From positions 20,460,001-20,524,000 of the forward strand of contig CM060733.1 of NCBI GenBank assembly GCA_030704615.1: a stretch of 64,000 nucleotides of DNA. Reading direction: 5' to 3'. Positions 58,381-64,000 of the stretch are shown piece by piece (the first letter of the stretch is position 1; every line of letters begins with the position of its first letter). The position numbers and the translations under genes are program-made. Source of the DNA: Takakia lepidozioides (Eukaryota > Streptophyta > Takakiopsida > Takakiales > Takakiaceae). The notes under the pieces were generated by a model, which worked only from the letters and a program-made list of their open reading frames with translations, did not search any database and was not told where the DNA came from.

Positions 58381-59479
58381 AACAAAATGCAGTCCAGAAA
58401 ATCCTCCATCTATTCCGGTGTGAAAGGGGATGCAGACTTGTGCCTCTGTATGGCTCCTGCAGAATGGACTGGTCTGTGCTCACACTGGCACAAAAACAAA
58501 ACAAAAAGAAAATACTGGCGGCCAAAGAGCCGGCAAAGTTTGAACACGACCGGGGCCGAAAAGCGTGCTCAGATTCCGTTCCCCAAGAAGCCTGTGGCAG
58601 CCCGGGTTGAAATTGATCTCCTGCCCGACGAAGTCCTCGACCGAAGATCGGTCTTCAATTATCTGCCCGACCTTCCGAGACGACTTTTGAGGCCTCAGGT
58701 GTAGAGGTACGAATACAGGACCGTAAATACAGGACCGTAAATACTAATTGTAGCCTAGGCCGGAGGGTATTAGAGAGCGGAGCAGGTCCAGAAGCAATCA
58801 TCAGCAGCTCCGTGCTCAACCATCAATCGTCACAAGCTCCGTCTCTGATCTGAAGCTCCGTGCTGTGTTGAGTTGACTGCCTCTTCCGGAATCCTCCTGT
58901 CGTCGGTGATCTGCTTGAGAGTTATCAGCTTTTGAGGTGATTTGTTTGGTATGATCCGCTCTGTTTTCGTCTTGTGGGTTGGTCTATTTGATATGGTCTG
59001 TTCTGTGTCTTCTTCCACTTCTCTCTCGGTACATTTGAAGTCTTGTTGTGAACCTTCTCCTTGGCCTTTCTCGTCTTGTTGGATACATGGGTCGCATGCC
59101 CATGGATGTCTTTTTTCAATCTGGCATTCAGCTTTTTAGCCCTCCTTTGTGTGTGCAAGTGGTGTTGGAAGTGGAGAGGGATAGACAAAGAACTGAAGAG
59201 AAAACTTGAAGAGAAGAGTTACAAAGGGATGTAGACAGTCCATTTCGTGTCAGTTTGTGCTATGTCACCAAAAGTTTGTTAATTGGATATTCTCATTGCT
59301 TTGTCTCTCGGCGTGCTGCTCAGCCTCTTAAGGACTGAGCGTGGGTCAATGGCGCGGGGGGCATGCTGCGTAGAGAACACATTTCTTCAATCCCATGGTT
59401 GTTTTGTCTTCGTTCCCCTATTGTAACTGACTTGATATATGTATCTGAGCCGATTGGGTTATGGTGGGGCAGAGGCACG
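58381..59479 (+). promoter_or_regulatory. Upstream region of the DUF1218 gene
   Basis: An open frame at 58357-58704 has no recognisable motif and is left out. A T-rich, CT-rich stretch at about 58990-59080 may be 5' UTR. The start of transcription cannot be placed. Confidence 0.3.
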
Positions 59480-61467
59480 ATGGCTCTGGGACAGATGGGA
59501 AAAGCTGCGCTGTTGTTTACATTCCCCGGGCTGCTTGCCTTCATCTTTGGCATAATTGCTGAGAACAAGAAGGTAAGTTTCTCATTCACAGATTTACGTG
59601 TGAGCAGTAGTACCCTTTATAGCTTAAGCATCTGATTTGCAGAGAAAGCGAACGAGAGCTTGATAGGCTTTGTGGGAGGCATGGAGCCATAGACTCCCGT
59701 CAGGTGGATCATGTGAAGTGGAAGGCAAGGGTGGCGAAGGGTCTCTCCTTTCCATTTTTCATTTTTGGGGTGGGCCTAGATAGATGTACACTTACAGGCA
59801 AGGAAACCAGAACGTAATTCCGAAGTAGGAAGAAGAGGCACGTTTGCTGACGATGGTGAATGTATGGTGGAGATGCAGCCAACAGGTGACCTGGCACAAC
59901 AATTTCTCCGGGACGGAGGAATCACCGTGTGCAAGTATCCTAAGGACCCTTCAATTGTACTGGGAAGTTTGTCGATTGTGTTTCTCTTCATCTCAACTGT
60001 GATTGCGGTGGTGTCTATCACCTTTCCATACCAGGGAAAGCGTATCTCTGCCAAGGCGCTTTCCAAGAGCAAGACCCTTGTTACTTTCTTCGTATTGACT
60101 TTGTGAGTCTCTCAGCAACTCCACTGTAAAGGAAAGGATGGAAAGACAGTGATTCAATGATGTACTCATGGAGCTCTCTACTTGAGCAATGAAGTGTCCC
60201 TAGCACTAACCTCTTGAGAGCCGGGGATGGATATTCACCCACCAGTACAGGGGGATTCAGGGAGAAAAAGATAGAGACACTCTATTTTCTTGTTCTTGGG
60301 AGCTGGTTAGCCTGGCAAGGGGTGAGGTTAGTCATTTAGAGAGTTTATCGTCAACGCCTCGTTTATTCCTCCAAAGAAAAGAGAGAGAAGGAGAGATAGG
60401 CCCTCATTGACCATTGCCTGGGAACTTTGGCTGTGACGTATCTATAGAGCATGGTCCCTGCAGGATACTAGTTTTCTATAGTCTGTCATGGGGTGTCAAC
60501 CACTCGAGTATACAAGACTAAATCTGAACTTGGGGTATGGGTTGAGTATCAGTTAATGCACCTGCTGGTGTTGCCTCACAGTTCATCAGTGAGGTTGCAT
60601 TCTAGCACTGCTGGTAGAGCCCTCTAGCTGGAGACAGATTGATCAATTTGCCTGGGTGAGTGGTTGCATTGCTCATCAGAGATAAAGAGCAGAATAAAAA
60701 GAGAGAGAAAGAGAAAGAGAAAGAGGGTGCTTATTTGGGGCTCTCAGGAAGCAGGGGTTGGCTGACTGAGGTGCCAACTGTTTCTTTAAGAACGTGCAGT
60801 CGGCTTATTGGCATTTTCTTTCCCTTTAAATTGAGGACCACCTACTCAACTGAAGGGTGGTGGGATCTCGTTTGATAGTAGTGTGAGTAGTGATTTGATG
60901 TGCTGACATGTCAAGCGAATGGCAGTAGTAAAGATGACATGTTAGGCTTTCATTCTAGATACAAAATCTCCAATAAACAACCTATGTCCTCTCTTGAAGA
61001 TTTCACTAGAAATTTTGATTGTAATTCTGAAGTACCCTGGTCCTGATTTCTCATTGCTGAGAGAAGCTTTTCACAGTGACCCTCTGAATTCCCTACATGA
61101 GCACATTCAATCTGTGGGAAGAAGCCAAGGAAATGAAACCATTACTAACTTTGCCTTTCTGTCATGTGGTTCCAGGATTATTTTCCTTGTGTCAGAAGCT
61201 CTACTTTTATGGGCAACAATACTTGAGGGCTTGCACCGTAAGAATAATGCATACCTCAACCTTGTGGGTTCATGCCCAACTGCAAAGGCGGGTCTCTTTG
61301 GAGGGGCTGCCATGCTGTCATTGGATTCAACTCTCTTCTGGCTGATTTGCTTGATGTTGACAGCCAATGTTCGGGAAGACCACTTTGGCTATGACCCTGA
61401 AGAGGATGTGAAAGGCAACTATGGTGATGTCACTGTGACCCCGACATTGATACACCAAGTCGCGTAG
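59480..61467 (+). CDS. DUF1218 (Fb34-like) four-helix membrane protein, 3 exons
   Basis: A plant membrane protein of the DUF1218 family, which includes cotton fiber protein Fb34 and the Arabidopsis MWL cell-wall-lignin proteins. Exons are 59480-59572, 59798-60102 and 61176-61467. The phases agree and give 229 residues. The start chosen, MALGQMGKAALLF, puts the first membrane segment at the N-terminus as usual, although the frame is open upstream. Four hydrophobic segments lie near 8-27, 84-107, 122-145 and 175-198. Family marks: FGIIAENKK after helix 1, CKYPKDPSIVLGSLSI, YQGKRIS, the loop CPTAKAGLFGGAAMLSLD with its conserved Cys, and the helix-4 end LTANVRED. About 25 extra residues (acidic/basic, FADDGECMVEM) lie between helix 1 and the CKYP motif compared with Fb34 as I remember it. 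Function is unproven. Confidence 0.9.
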
Positions 61468-61854
61468 ATAGTTACCCTGTTTCTCACGCTTTCATCAGAA
61501 TGAAGGTCTTCTCAACATGTAGACCTGTCCTTTAAGCAAAAGGAAGTATTGTATTGTCAAACTGTGAAGCGGTTGAAGGGCTTCATTGACACTTTTTCTA
61601 CGGTGGTGCCCGTCAATGTCTTCTCTGTTTTCGACATATTTGGCTGCTAGCAAAGGCAATCAGCCATTCTTTCTTATGATCCATAGATTCTGTAACCACA
61701 CTCTAGAGACACACAGAAATAGAAGCCTGCACATGTACAGTATCTGTTTACGCTCTCTTCTGGCTGGTTGTTGTATGGACACCATTCAATTGGACAAAAG
61801 ACATTTTACTTTGTTTGCAGAGTGGTTATGGTGTATCTGTGTCTGTCGGTGCCA

Positions 61855-62030
61855 CTCTCTATGCTTGTGTAATGGATTTCTAGAGGATATATGGAAAACT
61901 CAGGATCAATTTCTGTTATAAGGTAAGTCATACTACCGGCGTCAGCCCCTGACATTCTACTCAAACTGGGCACAGGGTCAATGGCCTCAAGGCTACGGCC
62001 GTTGAATACATTCTCTGTGGAGTACCTTCC
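61855..62030 (+). repeat. Dispersed repeat copy 3, downstream of the DUF1218 gene
   Basis: Best match to 34725-34930, with the identical run ggtaagtcatactaccggcg continuing into tcagcccctgac. It starts about 390 bp after the DUF1218 stop, so it may lie in its 3' flank. Confidence 0.75.
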
Positions 62031-63295
62031 TGTTCCGCTGTGCTGCCATCGAATAGTATGTATACCAAGCAGGTTTAGGGCATTCACTGTTGGTGTGGGA
62101 CTTGAGAAGTTCATTTGTCTTGGTATGCACTAAAAAGGTCCGGGCCACCCGTCATTGGAGACAAATGTGGAAACCTCAACCACAATCTTGCCTGACCCAT
62201 TTGATTATCTGTTAACTTGGTTATACGCCATTTTTCTTGACAAGAGCTTGTTGTGACCCACCCTCTTCAGGCCTGAACTCTGTGTTGCACACTAAAAATG
62301 ATGAGATCTAGAGCTCAAATTTGGAGCAACCTTTCTGTGATGGTTTCCCTCCTCTCTTTTCCCTCCCTCCTGTCCAACCTTTTCTGCTCTACTCAAGCCA
62401 GGTACATGGCGACAAGGTGACGACATTGATGATTGGAACAGGACATTAGTTTGGGGATGTCAACTAACCAATTTCTATCTTGCTTTATCTGCTTTGTAGA
62501 TAGATACCTTGATTATATAACTCATGCTGTTGGTATTCATTGGAGGCACACAAAAGCTTTGGGGGCTGATATGGGGAGGGGCATGAGGACTGACCACAAA
62601 ATTTCGTTTGTCCTGGTGTTTGAGAAGGGGCACTTGGATGAGAACCATTGGCTTTCAGCTGACATCAGTTTGTCACAACTGAAATAATATGCGAAGCCTC
62701 TAGCCTCGTATAAGCACCAGGAACTGAAGTTGTATAGAGAGAAGACTTGTTGTAAACCTTCCCAGAGAGCCCTGGGACTGCGGAAAACCGAGATAAAGTT
62801 AGTTGGCAGTGAGCGAAGTTCTTAGAGCCTGGCCGCACCTGGCTGTTAGGTAGCGGGTGCTAGCTTGCGGCTCTGCGAAGAAATCAGGTGACAGCCACAC
62901 CTAACTGCTAACAAATGCTGCACAAAAACAAACTCTGCCCAAAAGCTTTTGCCTGAGAAGCTCCTGTCGCTAGTGTGGGTTGCAGCGCAATTGAACCGCA
63001 AGAGCAGCAGTTCCAGAGCAACAAAGAGCAGGGGAAGAGGTGGTGTGAATGCGGGCCTGCAGCTGCCTGGTTTTAGTAGGTGACTAAGATTTAACAGCAG
63101 GGGTGAGGAGGTGTTAAATGTCAGAGGAATCCTTAGTGGCTGAGCGAATCCCGCTGAACAGCTGGGTCCATAACACGCAGATGTGGCCGTCACCTCGCAG
63201 TGAACGGCTGCTAACCTGTTTAGCAGGCTGCTTAGCATGCGGCCGGGGCCTAGGAATAACAAGTTGGGGCAGGCCAGACTTTCACTTATCTGCAC
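62031..63295. other. Gene-poor interval before the J-gene duplicate
   Basis: No supported gene. At about 62827-62875 and 63196-63255 there are imperfectly complementary stretches rich in ggccgca and gctgctaa-type words, which may be the degenerate ends of a mobile element abutting the duplicate. Confidence 0.3.
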
Positions 63296-64000
63296 GGTAA
63301 CTGCACCTCAAAAGCAAGATGGATGCTCTTGAATTTGTCATCAGCGTCCCCGTCCTTGTTCACATTAGGATGATACTGCACACACCAGTCTGCTACTGTT
63401 GTAAATCCAAATTCAGGCCCCTGAATGTAGAGATAGAGAAGAAGGCATCCCACTGAAATTGAGATTGTCATTAGTAGAGGGACATGCTGTTTATCCTTGT
63501 ACATTTGACCTAACATACACATAACATTGGACGCAAACCTGGCGATCAAGCTAGTGGAACCCAGTCTTGATGGCAGTGGCTGTAGCATGGCGGTGGAGAC
63601 CTAATACTATGTAGTGGTCCTCTCTGGTGCTCTCATCCTTTTTCCCTCCGTGCTTCATACCTAATTTAACCCTAACTGCCTTGGACTTTGACCAAGTAGC
63701 CAATTCCCAGGGGCGCTTGTGTGCTCCAAATTGAACACATTGTGCTACATATATTCCCCAGCCCTTCTGAGCTTAGGTAGCTGCATAAAAGAGATACACA
63801 CGATTCTGGTACGTATTGAAAAGAGCATTTAGACGACATATTTTTGTGAATATTAATGCAGCTGGCTCTGGTTACTTCTCCGACAAAAGCCAGCCAGAAT
63901 CCTTCTGTCTCCACTGGCATTTCGCACTCAATTCTAGGCCATAGAGCAGGTCTTTTTTCACTCAAGAATGAGCTAATCGGAGACAGATGAAGAACAGGAA
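63296..64000 (-). pseudogene. Broken segmental duplicate of the J-domain gene (right-truncated by the window)
   Basis: This aligns along its length with 39270-40000 in the same orientation, including intron sequence, so it is a DNA-level duplicate and not a retrocopy. The exon-3 equivalent reads YHPNVNKDGDADDKF, so the catalytic HPD has become HPN. In the exon-2 equivalent the AFRRLAR helix is replaced by GFH, a stop codon and LDRQ. Small indels are scattered. These changes rule out a working J domain. It continues past the window edge, so whether exon 1 was copied is unknown. Exon 4 (the membrane part) is absent at this locus. Confidence 0.9.

Noticed and set aside
58357-58704. 115-codon plus-strand gene upstream of DUF1218
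   Set aside because: It overlaps the dispersed repeat, has low-complexity basic composition, and shows no motif or splice continuation into the DUF1218 exons.
62846-63295. 149-codon minus-strand frame and weak foldback
   Set aside because: The protein is Leu/Ser-rich without motifs. The complementary stretches at its ends are too imperfect to call a transposon, although they may matter for the adjacent J-gene duplicate.

Overview
This window comes from a nuclear genome in the green-plant (streptophyte) lineage. The genes are intron-rich with GT-AG introns, and several families are typical of plants: an SPT6 with a long Trp/Gly-rich tail, a plant-type ATR N-terminus, a four-helix DUF1218 protein, a chloroplast-type J-protein and a SYP61-like SNARE remnant. 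Transposon debris is dense and varied. Short-to-medium introns, (GA/CT)n tracts and a helentron-like endonuclease fragment lean toward a non-seed plant, but the sequence alone does not settle the species.

Layout: (1) 1-5.3 kb, minus strand: the first ~600 codons of ATR kinase, whose next intron holds a truncated LINE running off the left edge. (2) 5.6-13 kb, plus strand: a decayed L1-type LINE with a nonautonomous hAT-like element inserted in its endonuclease. (3) 13-18.6 kb: transposon debris, including an endonuclease-fold fragment, a hairpin-bearing tandem repeat and a second hAT-like element. (4) 19.0-31.4 kb, plus strand: a complete SPT6 gene, reconstructed as 18 exons with one apparent reading-frame slip. 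(5) 32.5-36.8 kb, minus: a complete 9-exon CobW/COG0523 (ZNG1/CBWD) GTPase. (6) 38.4-40.5 kb, minus: a 4-exon membrane-anchored J-domain protein. (7) 41.6-44.8 kb, minus: a 5-exon TOPORS-like RING E3. (8) 44.8-52 kb: a 93-bp minisatellite, then a ~5.95-kb interval bounded by inverted repeats that contains a broken Tigger/pogo-like transposase, a SYP61-like SNARE remnant and a small CACTA-like element, followed by a TA-flanked MITE. (9) 52-58.7 kb: gene-poor, with two gene-like remnants and a long GA microsatellite. (10) 59.5-61.5 kb, plus: a complete 3-exon DUF1218 (Fb34-like) gene. (11) 63.3-64 kb, minus: a broken segmental duplicate of the J-protein gene, with introns, running off the right edge.

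The intact genes are unrelated housekeeping functions: transcription elongation, DNA-damage signalling, metal-chaperone GTPase, plastid co-chaperone, ubiquitin ligase and a cell-surface membrane protein. They do not form a pathway. No operon-like defence or secondary-metabolite system was seen. The most interesting material is the nested transposon structure, the repeats shared between gene flanks and introns, the SPT6 tail, and the fresh J-gene duplicate. All exon boundaries were inferred by eye from reading-frame continuity, splice dinucleotides and remembered homologues, without RNA evidence or database searches.
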